Assembly (NCBI GenBank): GCA_016946835.1
Contig: JACVTC010000002.1
Span: 267,001-331,000 of the forward strand
From: Neocallimastix lanati (nom. inval.)
Taxonomy: Eukaryota > Neocallimastigomycota > Neocallimastigomycetes > Neocallimastigales > Neocallimastigaceae
Reading direction: 5' to 3'
DNA length: 64,000 nucleotides
In this document: positions 22,041-34,119 of the stretch, piece by piece
How positions within the stretch are numbered: position 1 is the first letter of the stretch
How the letters are laid out: each line of letters opens with the position of its first letter
Made by a program: the position numbers and the translations under genes
Notes under the pieces: model-generated
Database searches by the model: none
Seen by the model: only the letters and a program-made list of their open reading frames with translations
What the model was told of the DNA's origin: nothing

Positions 22041-22398
22041 TGTTAAAAATCTCAATATTTGTTTATTAATTAACTTTATTTATTTGAAGCAAAAAGGCTT
22101 ATTTTTTAAAAATACAAAAATTAATGCCATTTATACATACAAAATACATTTAATGGATCATACATATTTTAATACATTAAATACATGTTTTAATATTAAT
22201 TATATAAAAAGAGGCTTATAAAAATAAAATTTTTTTTAAAATTATATTCATAAACTGTATAAACTATATATTAATATAATATATCCTATTATAATAATCT
22301 ATTTAATATTTAAAATTATAATAAAAGTTGTAATAAAATAAAAATATTAATTAAAATGGTAATTAAATTTATAAACTAAAAATACTAATTTTCTTACA
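22041..22398 (-). repeat. 5' LTR of copia A copy 2 (358 bp, complete)
   Basis: Minus strand starts TGTAAGAAAATTAG and ends TTTTTAACA next to GATTAAGAGTCTCA. Reference copy for the family A LTR fragments at 11530, 14697 and 20250. Confidence 0.85.
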
Positions 22399-23181
22399 AA
22401 TATAGACTCTTGAGTTCTTTTTGAGAAATCAAGAGTTATAATTATAAAAAAAAGACTTATAATAATTCAAATTATACAATAACAGCATTTTATAATTTTT
22501 CTTTATTATTATATATTTTCTCTTTTCAAAAATTATCAAAGAGTATTTTTAATTATTAATAAATCATATTATTAAATTCATAATAAAACAATTTTTAATT
22601 TAAATAAACTTTAGAATATATTGCCTTTTGTTACAATAAACTTAAACTCTAATTTAGTTAAGTATAAAAATTCTCAATTTAATACTATTTAATTATTAAA
22701 TTGTAATAAATAATTCTATTGCTTATTTATTTAATAGAATTATTACAAACAATATGGTACATTATAATTGAATATTTTTACAATAAAATAATATATTTTA
22801 AATAATCTAGGAAAATTATTTATATTATTCTATTATTCTAAATTTAAATTAATTATTAAATTATTCAAAGTTTAATTCTAATATCCATAATATAAAATAA
22901 TCAAAAATAATCTAAAACAATCCAAAGTAAGCATATTTTAAACTAATCTAAATAATTTAACTAACAAAACTCTAATTATATAACACTAAACTACTGAACA
23001 CTAAAGTGTATAAGTAAACCCCTAACCACTTGATAAACAAAATAATTAATAAATTTTATTTAAATTTAATATAATCTATTTTAAATTTATTATTTAAACT
23101 TAAAAGAATAACAAAAGAATTATATAATAATAAAGTCGTAAGTAAAAGAGAAAGAACAAAAGTATTGTACTACTTTATTAT
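22399..23181. other. AT-rich spacer with one conserved hairpin
   Basis: No gene. A 29-nt imperfect hairpin (22407-22435) recurs in reverse orientation at 33765-33793. Confidence 0.5.
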
Positions 23182-23396
23182 TGTTAAAAACAAGAATCTT
23201 TTATTATGTAAAAAAATGTAAAAACAGTATTTAATTTCATATTATACGTTTTTATGGTATTTATAGTTATTATAATATGTGGCTTATTATTATTATTGGT
23301 CACATAACTTACACTGATATATTAAATATATAATATTACTCCTTAAATTAATATAATAATAAAACTTTATATTTATATTTCCATCATTCCCTCTCA
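23182..23396 (-). repeat. 3' LTR of the non-coding LTR element
   Basis: Minus strand starts TGATGGAAATATAAATATAA and ends TTGTTTTTAACA. Matches the split 5' LTR at roughly 93-95% by eye. Confidence 0.85.
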
Positions 23397-24099
23397 AATC
23401 TAACTTGGATAAAAGTTTGAGTTGGATAGAAATACAGAATATGTATTGTGATATAAAATAATGTTTTTGTAATAATATTATATAAAATATGTGAATCAGA
23501 ATTATTTTTACTTATAAATTTAGTAAATTATTTATATATATTTTATGTTTAAAGGTTAATTTTATTAGATGAGATTTACATATCAAAATAAATATTCATA
23601 TTAAATTTCATATAAAACCTGTCGCTAATTATTCTATGTGGTAATTTTAAATATATTAAATCAATAAAATAAAATATTTATAAGACTTCTTAAAAGTTGA
23701 ATTATAAAATGGATTAAAAAAGTATTATTGATTAAAGTTTGACAAAATTATTGAAATTTATGTTTATTGATTATAATTATAATTTTTTTAATACATTGAT
23801 TTGAATGGTAGATTTTTGATAATTAAAGTATTATAAATTAAAGTTTTAAAGAAATTTCTATTTATTAAATATTGATAATTAATATTAATATTACAGTAAT
23901 TTAAAAATTTATTTATTAAAATAATAAATGTTTATATTGAAAATATAATGAAGTTTATTTTATTGTTTTTGGGGTTTCGATTTATTATATTTTTTCGTAT
24001 TTTTTTAATTAATTATTTATTTTTTTGTCCGTTTTGAAATGTTTATTTTATAATTGTTTGTACAATTTTTCATTTATACAATATTTTTCATTTATATAA

Positions 24100-24560
24100 T
24101 ATTTTTATTAAATGGTATTATTTTCAACTTAATTACTTAGTTGACTATTAATACTTTTTTTCATTAATATGCTAGTAGACTATTATATTTTATATATTCG
24201 ACTCAATATTATAAAATTATCTTTAAGTCATCTATTATACAATTATTTTCAACATAAAATAGTTGACCATTATTTATCATTACTTTTTATTATTTTTTAA
24301 TTTTAATTTTTATTTTTATTTTATTTTCATTCATTTTCAACTTAAAGTTAGTTGACTATTTTTATTTATTTTAATTTCAATTTTAATTTATTTTCAGCTT
24401 ACTTTTAAGTAGCTGACCATCATACCTTTTTTTTTTTAAGTTATTTTTATTTTTTTTTATTTTTTATTTTCATCTTAACATTATAAGATGACTATGAATT
24501 TTTCAACTTTATAATGTTAGTTGACTAATTTTATATATATTTATTTCAATTTAACTTTTT
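24100..24560. repeat. Imperfect TTAGTTGACTA-centred tandem repeats
   Basis: Six or so units with the core AGTTGACTAT and T-rich spacers of 55-70 bases, inside the non-coding LTR element. Confidence 0.65.
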
Positions 24561-24803
24561 GCATCGATAATACTTTAATCTGATGTCTTTGTTAATCCGG
24601 TTTGAGTCACATACCATTGATTGATTACATTTACCACAAATTAATACTGATGATAAATGATTCTCAGATCAAGATTTGGTACTGATTGTTGTATATAATG
24701 GCATTTTATTATAACCGTTCGAGATCAGTCTTTGAATGAATGATCATCCAAAGTCAGTTGACTATTTTTTTTATTTTTCTTTATTTTCATCTTAACTCAA
24801 AGT

Positions 24804-24866
24804 TTAAGAGTCTCATGTGCTCTCAATAAACTCTTAGTTGCTCTTAATGAACCCTTAGCTGCTCTC
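24804..24866. other. tRNA-Lys(CUU)-complementary segment followed by CTCTTA repeats
   Basis: TTAAGAGTCTCATGTGCTCT (24804-24823, plus) extends the primer-binding motif into the D-arm complement; CTCTTAGTTGCTCTTAATGA-like units follow. Confidence 0.5.
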
Positions 24867-25380
24867 TATGGAATTTCGAAAGAACTTGTAGCCCGTTAAG
24901 AATAAGAAACATGAATACCGAAAAATTGAGCCAAAGCCGTTCGTAATCTAATCTTTAGAAAGTTTTATAACTTTATTTGTTTTTATTCCTCTTTTTTATA
25001 AAAATAAATTTATTTTATTATTTATTTTCTAAAAGTCTCGAGATTTTTTAAATATAGATTTCAAATAGATTTCATTATTAACAAACAAATAAAAATACTT
25101 AATATCAACTTAATATTTCTATCCAAAATTGTATATTTCATTGAATTTATTTATTAAGTAATAATATGTCACTTTAAATTTTTATTTAATTAATTTCAAT
25201 TTGAATTTTATTTAATTTTAATTTTAAAATTTAGAAATATATAATTAAAATAAAATATGAATTAATAAAGTTATGAATGTTATAATATAGAATTCTGTTT
25301 TATTTTTGTTATAATATAAATATAATTTTATTACATTTATTTATACTTTAACTTTTATATCTTGCTCAATTTGGTGAGAT

Positions 25381-25541
25381 TGAGACTCTAAATCTGTTTA
25401 AAAACAAGAATCTTTTATTATGTAAAAAAAGTAAAAACAGTATCTAATTTCATAGTATACATTTTTATGGTATTTATAGTTATTACGATATGTGGCTTAT
25501 AATTATAATTGGTCACATATCTTACACTGATGTATTAAATA
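25381..25541 (-). repeat. 5' LTR (U5 side) and primer-binding site of the non-coding LTR element
   Basis: LTR 25395-25541 followed on the minus strand by GATTTAGAGTCTCA (25394-25381). Interrupted at 25541 by the copia at 25542-31591. Confidence 0.85.
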
Positions 25542-25865
25542 TATTAACATATAAATAAATAAACAAATAAAATAAATAAATTTAAATAAATATTTATTAA
25601 TTAAATATTTAAAATATAACTAGTTATATACAAAACATAAAAATATAAATATATTCATAAGTTTATGTAAATGTTACACATTTATGTAATTATAAATTTA
25701 TACATGTGTATATAAGAAATTAATGTAAATCATATGATTATATAATAATATTTTATTATATATATTTTATTATTCATGTATTATTAAATTGAGAGCTCTT
25801 TATTAAATTAAAAATTAAATAAAAATTATTAATTAAAACTAAATAAATAATTGTGCTAGCCGATA
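25542..25865 (+). repeat. 5' LTR of copia E
   Basis: Starts TATTAACATATAAA and ends GCTAGCCGATA. Termini read TA..TA rather than TG..CA, in both LTRs. Confidence 0.95.
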
Positions 25866-25879
25866 GATTAAGAGTCTCA
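25866..25879 (+). other. Primer-binding site of copia E
   Basis: GATTAAGAGTCTCA directly adjoining the 5' LTR; same site as in the unrelated-LTR families in this window. Confidence 0.75.
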
Positions 25880-25961
25880 TAAAAGGGACCTTAATTAATA
25901 AATTAAATTATTAAATTCGTGTTATTTAAAATAATAATTAAAATTAAAAATCAAAAATAAA

Positions 25962-26510
25962 ATGAGTAAAGAAAATAAATGTATATTAAAGGGACCATGT
26001 AATTATATCATTTGGTTCCATGAAATAAAACTAGAAATTATGGAGACGGGTCTAATACAATTTCTAGGTGAACAAGACCCAATGGATGGAATTGAGGTAT
26101 TTAATGCTACTAATACAGAAGAACAAAAGGAAATTATAAAACAAAACGCCAAAATTGGTAAATTAATTTTAAACTCTGTTTGTGATGAAATTAAAGCTGA
26201 ATTAACAGACATAGATTCAGCTCAACTGATGCTTAAGAGACTAAGTAGGCATAAAGTAAAAGGAAAAAATATGGCCTACTGGATAAATGAATTGGATTCA
26301 ATAAAAACTAATAAGGAAGAAGGAATTTATGATGTAATTAAAAGACTAGAAGCTACCTTTGAATATATGGAAGGAGAAAAATATTTTCTAAAGGAAGATG
26401 ACAAAATGAAATACCTCCATAATGCAATACCAAAATCCTATATAAGAAGATTTACATATGAAGAAAAAGATACATTTGAAACAATAGCCAAAAGATTAAA
26501 AGTGATTTGA
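25962..26510 (+). pseudogene. copia E gag, capsid part
   Basis: 182 codons from ATG at 25962, about 96 bases after the LTR. Typical copia gag features: NYIIWFHEIKLEIMETGL near the start, EQKEIIKQNAKIGKLI, MLKRLSRHKVKGKNMAYWIN, KRLEATFEYMEGEKYF and YLHNAIPKSY near the end. A TGA at 26508-26510 closes the frame, but the same frame reads on through the zinc knuckle, so this is a premature stop within gag rather than a gag/pol border. Forms the particle shell in the family. No alternative start is needed. Confidence 0.9.
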
Positions 26511-28373
26511 ATAAAACTTCTTTATGAAGGGTGGAAATCTAAAGAAAAATATGACCAAGATGATCCAATGGAGATAGACATGGTCGGAAAATTTAAAAAT
26601 AATAACACAGATAATATTACTAAATATAATAATAATAAAATAAAATATAATAATTATAATAATAAATTTAAAAATAATAACAATTACAATAATAAATATA
26701 ACAATAATAATAATTATAATAGTAAATATAATAATAACAAAAGACGTAACGGTATTTATAATTATAAAAATAACGGCTACTATACAAGGAAACAATGTGA
26801 CATATGCGATAAATATGGCCACACTACAAAAGAATGTTGGTTTAATCCAAGAAACCAAAATAGCAGATATAAAGATATTTTTGATGTAATAGATAAAAAT
26901 TATAGAAATAAAAATAATTATAATAATAATTATAATAATAATAACAGAAATAATAATAATCTTAACCCAAAAGGAGCTCACTACATTGGACACATGGAAA
27001 AATTTGATATTAATGAAGAATATAACAATAATATTGATTATGAAGACTTAAGAGAATTGTTACAGAAACCAAATAATAATAATGAACGATCTCCTAAAAG
27101 ATCTGCTTTCTATATGAGTAATATTAAAGAAACTACTAATGAAAGTAAAAATAATAATATTAATAATGAAAAAGACTTACTGTGTAATACTGAAAAAACA
27201 AAAGAAGTAAAATTTTTATTGAATATTAATAATAATGAAGAAACATCATGGTTATATGATTCTGGAGCTGGCGAACACTTAACTAATGACAAAGAAATCT
27301 TAAATAATTATACTGAAGAAAAGACTGAATTAAGATGTGCAAATAATACAATATGCACATTTGAAGGATATGGGAATATAAAATTCAAGATAAATAATCA
27401 TACAATATACTTAAATAAAGTATTATACTCTAAAGATGTCACCAAAAATATTATAAGTGGTATTGAACTAGCTAAAACCGGTGTTAAAACATTAACAGAA
27501 TCTGTTGATGGTGAAGAAGTTAAAATAGTTTTTATGGACAAAAATTATAAACCATTTGCTACCTTCTATGCCGATGAACACAACGAAGTTCAAGTAACAG
27601 GAAATTTCGAAATTAAAAATTGTGAAAACAAAAATATTTCATCCATAAATAGATTATCAGAAGAAGAAAAAAAGATTTGGCATCGCAGAATGGGTCACTA
27701 CTACTTCGAAGACTTATCCAAATATTTAAAATTACACAACATTAAATTAAATACGTGTGATGACTGCAACATTGCAAAAATGAAGCGTCTTCCACATAAT
27801 AAACAACCCCCCAGAGTAAAAAGGATTTTAGAAGCTATTCATTCTGATATTATTGGCCCCATAAATGACTCAATTACAAATAAAAGATTCATCATTACAT
27901 TTATTGATGAATTCTCAAGAAAAAGTTGGTTATTTCTGATTAGGAGTAAATCCGAGGCTCCGGATATTATTATAAATTTCTTAAAACAGTTAAATAATAT
28001 AATAGATAATTATAAAATTAGGTATTTCAAATCAGATAACGGAAGAGAATACGACAACAAAAAGGTTAAAAATTTTTGTAAAGGTAATGGTATAGAAAAG
28101 ATATATTCACCACCTTACAACCCTGAAAATAATGGATTAGCAGAAAGGTATAATCAAACTATTATTTCTTCCACCAAAACAATTTTATTTTGGTCCAAAC
28201 TCAGTGACAATTTCTGGGATTTTGCAATCCAATACTCCAACTATATCTACAACAAAATCCCACATTCAGGAATTGGTAATAAAATTCCAGATGAAGTATT
28301 TTATAACAAAAAAGCCAATATTAACCACATAAAAGTTTTTGGTTGTGTCACTTATTACAAAAATTTCGAATAA
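26511..28373 (+). pseudogene. copia E gag zinc knuckle, protease and integrase
   Basis: Same frame as gag after the TGA; first ATG at 26568. Counting from it: an Asn-rich stretch (10-70), a CX2CX4HX4C zinc knuckle at residues 77-90 (QCDICDKYGHTTKEC), protease motif YDSGAGEH with catalytic Asp231, integrase HHCC (WHRRMGHYYF... TCDDC), and the DD35E triad Asp427 (HSDIIGP), Asp490 (KSDNGREY), Glu526 (LAERY), spacing exactly 35. A TAA at 28371 ends it in the integrase C-terminal region (VFGCVTYYKN). The catalytic residues are all present, so only the stops disable it. Confidence 0.93.
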
Positions 28374-30056
28374 AATAAACAAAAGTTCCAACCAAATTCT
28401 AATAAAGGTAAATTTTTAGGTTTTAGTGAAAAAAGTAATAGCTATATTATTATGGACTTTGAAGATTTTAAAATTCATCATGTCAGGGAAATCTACTGCA
28501 AAGAGGATGAACCAGCTAATATTTCCATAGCAAACAAAGGAAGCAACTCTGACCTTTATCCTAGCTTTTTTGAATTTAATTTTAATTTTAATAAATCATA
28601 CCAAAATAATAAAAATGATAAAAATTTTTATGAAGATTCAGATCCAAATATAAATGAAAATAACACGAGCAATAATGAAAATATTAGCGTAAAAATTAAT
28701 AAACCCGAATCTACCATGATTGAAATTAATAAAAATAAAAATTCCAAAAATAAAAACGCGTCTAATAATCAAGAAATTCAAAATACAAATGAAGATCCTC
28801 ACAAAAACGATGAAAATAATAATTTTTTGAACCAAAAAAGTGAAAAAAATTTTATTAATAAAAATTTGAACGACTTTGAACAAAAAATTTCAAATAATTC
28901 AAATAATAATAATTCAAATGATATTCAAATTTCCAATATATTACAATCAACTGATAATATATTACAAAATGAATCAAATAGTTTATTAGATTCAAATGAT
29001 AAAATATCAAATAATAATAACAATTTAGGTTATAATAATTCCAATATTAATAAAAATTTAATTTCAAACAATAGTAATGATAGTAACACAAACGAAATTT
29101 TTTATGACATTCATGATGAAAATGACAACATATTAGATTATAATGACTCTATTGATATTAATAAATTTGATAATATTGCCTCATCTAGTAATAATAATAG
29201 TAATAATTATGAAAATAAACAAAAGAATGAAAGTAAACAAAACGAAAATAATAAACAAAGTGGACTTTTAGATAATAATAATGTTTGTGAAACGTCAAAT
29301 TTAAACAATAATGACAATAATCAAAATAATTTTTCCACTAACAAAAATAATTTACTTAATAATAAATTAAATTTTGAAAGCAATAATTATAATAATAATT
29401 TAAGAAAAAGTGTTAAAACTCTTGTTATTGATAATACTATTAATAATGAAAATATTCAATTATCTCATAATAATCCATTTTTCCTTTCTCAATTTAAAAA
29501 TAATAAATCTAATTCAAAATTATCCATAGTTGAAAAATTATTTAAAAATAATTTAAAAAACAAAAATAAAGATATTGCTCATGTCGAAAATATTTATATT
29601 AATTCTAATAATAATTTAAATAAAAGAAAAATTGATTATTTTTATAATAATGTTTACTCTAAAAATTATTTTAAACCCCCTAAATATAGAAATATAGACA
29701 ATTTTAAATATATAGCTTCTATTTCTTCAGATGTTCCATTTTCTTTTACTCAAGCAATTAAAAGTCCTGATAGAGACGAATGGATAGATGCTATAAATGA
29801 AGAATTAAATAATTTATACAACAACAATATTATGACTTTAGTTCATTTTGTCCCCCATGATAAAACATTAATTTCTACGAAATGGGTATTTTCAAATAAA
29901 AAAGATAGCAATAACAATATTGTTAAACGTAAAGCTCGCTTAGTAGCTCGTGGTTTTAAACAAAAAGAAGGTATTGATTATGAACTTACTTATTCTCCTA
30001 CTTTAAATATTGATTGTTTGAAGCTTATTTTTGCTTTAGCTGCTAAATTTTCTTGA
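28374..30056 (+). pseudogene. copia E integrase C-terminus, Asn-rich linker and RT start
   Basis: In frame with the preceding part. Opens with KGKFLGFSEKSNSYIIMDFE (integrase C-terminal GKFLG motif), then about 400 residues dominated by Asn, Ser and Lys (28560-29700) with no domain, then the RT lead-in: DEWIDAINEELNNLYNN, STKWVF, KRKARLVARGFKQKEGIDYE, YSPTLNIDCLKLIFALAAKF. A TGA at 30054 sits where the relative at 46036-52259 has a Trp (KFKWDIL), i.e. TGG to TGA. The long Asn-rich linker is shared by all copia copies here. Confidence 0.9.
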
Positions 30057-31247
30057 AACATTTTTCAACTTGATATAAAAGCTGCATATCTCAATGAGGA
30101 ATTGGACAAAGAAATATATACTACAATTCCTCCTGGAGATACGAACTTTGGGAGGGGATATTGGAGACTAAACAAAGCATTGTATGGTTTAAAGCAATCC
30201 TGAAGACAGTGGAATAAAAAATTATCACAATTTCTTAAAACAAATGACCATATTCAACTAATTTCTGAAGAATGTATTTATTGTAAAATTAAAAATAATA
30301 AATTAATTAGTATTATTGGTCTATATGTAGATGATATTATAGTTACTGGTACAGATGAAGAAATTGAAAATGTTACAAAAATTATTAAAAACAATTTTAA
30401 AGTATCTAAATCTGAACCCATAAATTTTATTCTTGGTATAAAGGTTGAAAACAATAATAAAGAATATACTATTTCACAAATTAATTTTATTGATAATATA
30501 TTAGAAAGATTTAGATTAGAATATACAAGAAATGTATACACTCCATGCGTTGGTGACAATATCAAATCTGAAAATAATAAACCATTCAATAAAACCATTT
30601 ATAAAAGTGCTATCGGTATGCTTATTTATTTATCAAGATGTAGCCGTCCAGATATAGCTTTTGCTGTTAATAAAGCTTCAAGAAATTCAGAAGAACCAAC
30701 TGTATCAGATTGGAAAAAGGTAATACATATTTTACAATATTTAAATACAACCAAAAATTACAAAATAAAATATGATGGTAAAGGTGAAATTTTAGGTTAT
30801 ACTGATGCTGATTTTGCAGGTGATATTAAAGATAGGAAGTCTACATCAGGCCATATTATTTTATTTGGAAATAGTCCAATATGCTGGTACTCAAAGAAAC
30901 AATCAATAGTAGCATCATCTACTTGTGAAGCAGAATACATAAGTACATCCGAATGCATCAAAAAAGTTTTATCAATTAGAAATATTTTAGAAGAATTAAT
31001 AAGATTTAATGGATCAATTAAAATTTTTACAGACAATTTAGCCAGCAAAATTAATATTGAAAATGGAAATGTAAATTCAAAATTAAAACACATTCAAATT
31101 AAATTTCATATTGATAGAGATTACATGGAAAAGAAATTCGTAAAATTATTATATATTGATACAAATAATATGTTAGCTGATATCTTAACCAAAAATTCAA
31201 ATGGTAATAAAATAACTAACTTCGCAAATAAAGTTTTTATTAAATAA
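30057..31247 (+). pseudogene. copia E reverse transcriptase and RNase H
   Basis: Same frame after the TGA. RT: FQLDIKAAYLN, GDTNFGRGYWRLNKALYGLK, a second TGA at 30201 replacing the Gly of KQSGRQW, and GLYVDDIIVTG with the catalytic Asp pair. RNase H follows from about 30600: MLIYLSRCSRPDIAFAVNKA, YTDADFAGD, STSGHIILFG, ASSTCEAEYIS (Glu), KIFTDNLASK (Asp), MLADILTK (Asp), ending FANKVFIK-stop immediately before the polypurine tract. Apart from the two stops all catalytic positions are intact. Confidence 0.92.
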
Positions 31248-31267
31248 AAACTTATTTGAGGGGGGAG

Positions 31268-31591
31268 TATTAACATATAAATAAATAAACAAATAAAATA
31301 AATAAATTTAAATAAATATTTATTAATTAAATATTTAAAATATAACTAGTTATATACAAAACATAAAAATATAAATATATTCATAAGTTTATGTAAATGT
31401 TACACATTTATGTAATTATAAATTTATACACGTGTATATAATAAATTAATGTAAATCATATGATTATATAATAATATTTTATTATATATATTTTATTATT
31501 CATGTATTATTAAATTGAGAGCTCTTTATTAAATTAAAAATTAAATAAAAATTATTAATTAAAACTAAATAAATAATTGTGCTAGCCGATA
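31268..31591 (+). repeat. 3' LTR of copia E
   Basis: Same length as the 5' LTR; differs at ACATG/ACACG and AAGAAATT/AATAAATT. Confidence 0.95.
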
Positions 31592-31596
31592 AAATA

Positions 31597-31663
31597 TATT
31601 AAATATATAATATTACTCCTTAAATTAATATAATAATAAAACTTTATATTTATATTTCTAGCA
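31597..31663 (-). repeat. 5' LTR (U3 side) of the non-coding LTR element
   Basis: Continues the LTR sequence of 23182-23396 after the copia insertion and its AAATA duplication (31592-31596). Confidence 0.85.
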
Positions 31664-34119
31664 ATTCTTTTAAAATAAGTTATATGATTGGTGTAAATTT
31701 AATAATAAATTTTAATAATAAAAAAAATTTAATAATAAAAATTTAATAATAAAAATATAATATTATTAATTTAAAGTTTTACAATATTAAATAAAAATAA
31801 TATATTATCAAATTGAAATAATTTTTGTTCGCAACTATTTTATAATTATTCTTTAATATTTATTATTTAAATAAATTAATATCAATAATATTTTATTGTT
31901 GGAAATAATAAAATTTCAATATCAAATAATATTTATACTTATTTATTAAGAATGTCTAATTGTAATTAATTTGTATAATATTATAAATAATAATTAACTT
32001 AGCCCTCCCTATTATTAATTATTAATAAGAATTATTTTATTATAATCACATGGATTTTCGGTGATAAATTATTTGCAAACATTAATTTATGAATATTCAA
32101 TTAAATAATTATTTTAATTTAATCTTATGTTAGCTAGTATTATATTAAATACTTATTTTTATTGTATTAAATCTTCTATTATTATTAATATTTATATTAA
32201 AACTTATTATTATTATCCTATCCTTATTGAATATATTATAAAATGCAACTAAAAAGTATAAAAGAAGAATTATTAAATTCATTTTTTATATTCTTTTTAA
32301 GATTATTGTGTATATATGTATATTTCACAATAATTATATATTAATAATTCAATACTTATTCTTATTAAATAAATATTATTATAAACCCTTCAAAAAAGAA
32401 AATTATTAAATAATATAATATATTTTAATATTTTAAGATAATAATATTTTATTTATTTTAAATTAATCTTCTTAATTGATTATTGTTAAATTATTGATAT
32501 AGAATTCAACAAATCGACTCAGTAACTTTAAAACTCCAAAATTTTCTATCTCTATTTTGACAAAGTAAACCATAAATTTAATTAAAAATGCATCATTTAG
32601 TACATTCTTATCAATAGTGGTAGATTAGGGTTTAATTTCAGGTAGGGATATATTTAACCTGCTTAATTATATTTAACTTTATTGTTTATTAAATTTCTTT
32701 TTAATTATTAATGATTTCTTTTTAATAGCTATTAATTACAATTTTTTTTTATTAAGAAATCCTTGTAATATATATATATTATCTCTTGAATTTAAGCGAT
32801 AATTAATAAAATTTAACAGTTTTTATAGAATTATTGAATTAATTTTATATTAATTAATTTTTGTTTTTATTTTTATAAATAATAATATAATATTTAGATA
32901 TAATTTATTTAGAATTAAGTATAAAATAAAAATATATACAAGAATTTTTACTTAAGAATTTGCTATTTTAAGTTTTAATAATTTATATTTTAATTTTAAT
33001 AAAACAAGTAAATTAATTATTTTATAAATAAAATAATAGTTAATTAGTATAAATTTTATAATATTTTTTTTAATTTAATTTTTAAAATAAATATTTAATA
33101 ATATTTTTAATTAATTTGAATAAGATATTATAATTTTTTTATACTAATTTATATTAAGATTTAATAATAAATTTTTAATAATATTGATTATTTTGATAAT
33201 ATAAAAGAATATTTAATTAATTTTGTTTATAGTAAATTTTAATAAATATTTTAATTAATTCATTATAAGGAAATTTAATTAGTTTTAAGTTTTAATAATA
33301 TAATATTTTTTATAATAAATATTAATAAAAAGTATGATTAATAATTTGTGGAATATAATGTTAACATTATTAACATTCAAAGTTTAGAATAGGAAAGTAG
33401 TTATAATAAAGAATTAATAATTAAAATTTATAATAAATAAAGGTTATTCATTCTTTTACTAACATGTAATAATTTAATTATAAAATTAATTATAATTAAA
33501 TGATTAATCATTAATATTAGTTCTAACTGTAAATATTAAAGGTTAGAAAAGAACCATACTTATGATTCTAATCTAATATGTTGAGTTAACTATATCAAAT
33601 ATAATAAGCAAGACACCAAATTTCGAAAAAAAGAAAGCCGTTTTACATTTAAAAATTTGTTTTATTGTAAATTTATTTTTTATTAAAAATAAAATTATTA
33701 AAAATTTTTATTTTATTATTGTTACTATTAATTATTATATTTGTTATTACTGTTATGATAATAACTCTTGATTTCTCAAAAAAGAACTCAAGAACCTTAT
33801 TTATACTTTTTTTTTAAAAATAAGGTAAAATGTGAAATATGTTTTGTAATCTTAACAAATCTCTTATCTAGAAAGCGATTAGATAGAAAAACCTAGATAA
33901 GTTTTCGATCGATATTCCATCCACATCGATCATCGCATTAATTAAGTAAAAACCCAATGACTTCCAAGATCCTTAAAACCTTAATTAACTGATTTACTAA
34001 TCTAATCTAATGATCGAAAATAAAAGAATAAGAGAATAAAAAACATTTCAATCATTAAAATATAAATTTACTTTATAAAGAAAATAATACATTAATAATA
34101 TTAAACTATGTAATAAACA
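31664..34119. other. Long AT-rich stretch without gene
   Basis: About 2.4 kb of AT-rich sequence, no coding signal on either strand. 33820-34030 is slightly richer in G and C but holds no recognisable motif. A hairpin at 33765-33793 matches one at 22407-22435. Confidence 0.5.

Larger units (their letters stand above)
20250..22398 (-). mobile_element. Ty1/copia deletion derivative (family A, copy 2), minus strand
   Basis: High to low: complete 5' LTR 22041-22398, primer-binding site 22027-22040, leader with a (CTAAATTA)n tract, gag start 21688, Asn-rich linker to 20522, 3' LTR fragment 20250-20367. Protease, integrase, RT and RNase H are missing, so gag-like sequence runs into linker sequence. 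Confidence 0.85.
25542..31591 (+). mobile_element. Young Ty1/copia element (family E), nearly full length
   Basis: LTRs of 324 bp (25542-25865 and 31268-31591) differ at two positions by eye. Target duplication AAATA at 25537-25541 and 31592-31596. Primer-binding site GATTAAGAGTCTCA at 25866; polypurine tract TTGAGGGGGGAG just before the 3' LTR. gag, protease, integrase, RT and RNase H all lie in one frame from 25962 to 31247, broken by four in-frame stops (26508 TGA, 28371 TAA, 30054 TGA, 30201 TGA) and by no frameshift. It is inserted in the LTR of the element at 23182-31663. Confidence 0.95.
23182..31663 (-). mobile_element. Non-coding LTR element (LARD/TRIM-like), 5' LTR split by a later copia
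   Basis: 3' LTR 23182-23396 (215 bp); 5' LTR in two parts, 25395-25541 and about 31597-31663, whose sum is 214 bp. The primer-binding site (minus GATTTAGAGTCTCA, 25381-25394) and a purine tract (minus TTTGAGAGGGAA) next to the 3' LTR are in the right places. The internal ~1.98 kb has no gag or pol motif in any frame I read, only repeats. Flanks are ATTAT (23177-23181) and ATTCT (31664-31668), an imperfect duplication. Confidence 0.8.

Noticed and set aside
26496-26993. Minus-strand Ile-rich ORF of 165 aa that looks like a membrane protein
   Set aside because: It is antisense to the Asn-rich gag region of copia E; AAT/AAC codons read as Ile/Val on the other strand.
28371-30203. Repeat-induced point mutation as cause of the copia E stops
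   Set aside because: The change at 30201 (GGA to TGA) is a G-to-T transversion and LTRs show few C-to-T differences.
25962-31247. TGA codons in copia E read as a Trp-recoding genetic code
   Set aside because: Only one of three TGA codons falls at a conserved Trp, another replaces Gly, a TAA also occurs, and TGG is used for Trp elsewhere.
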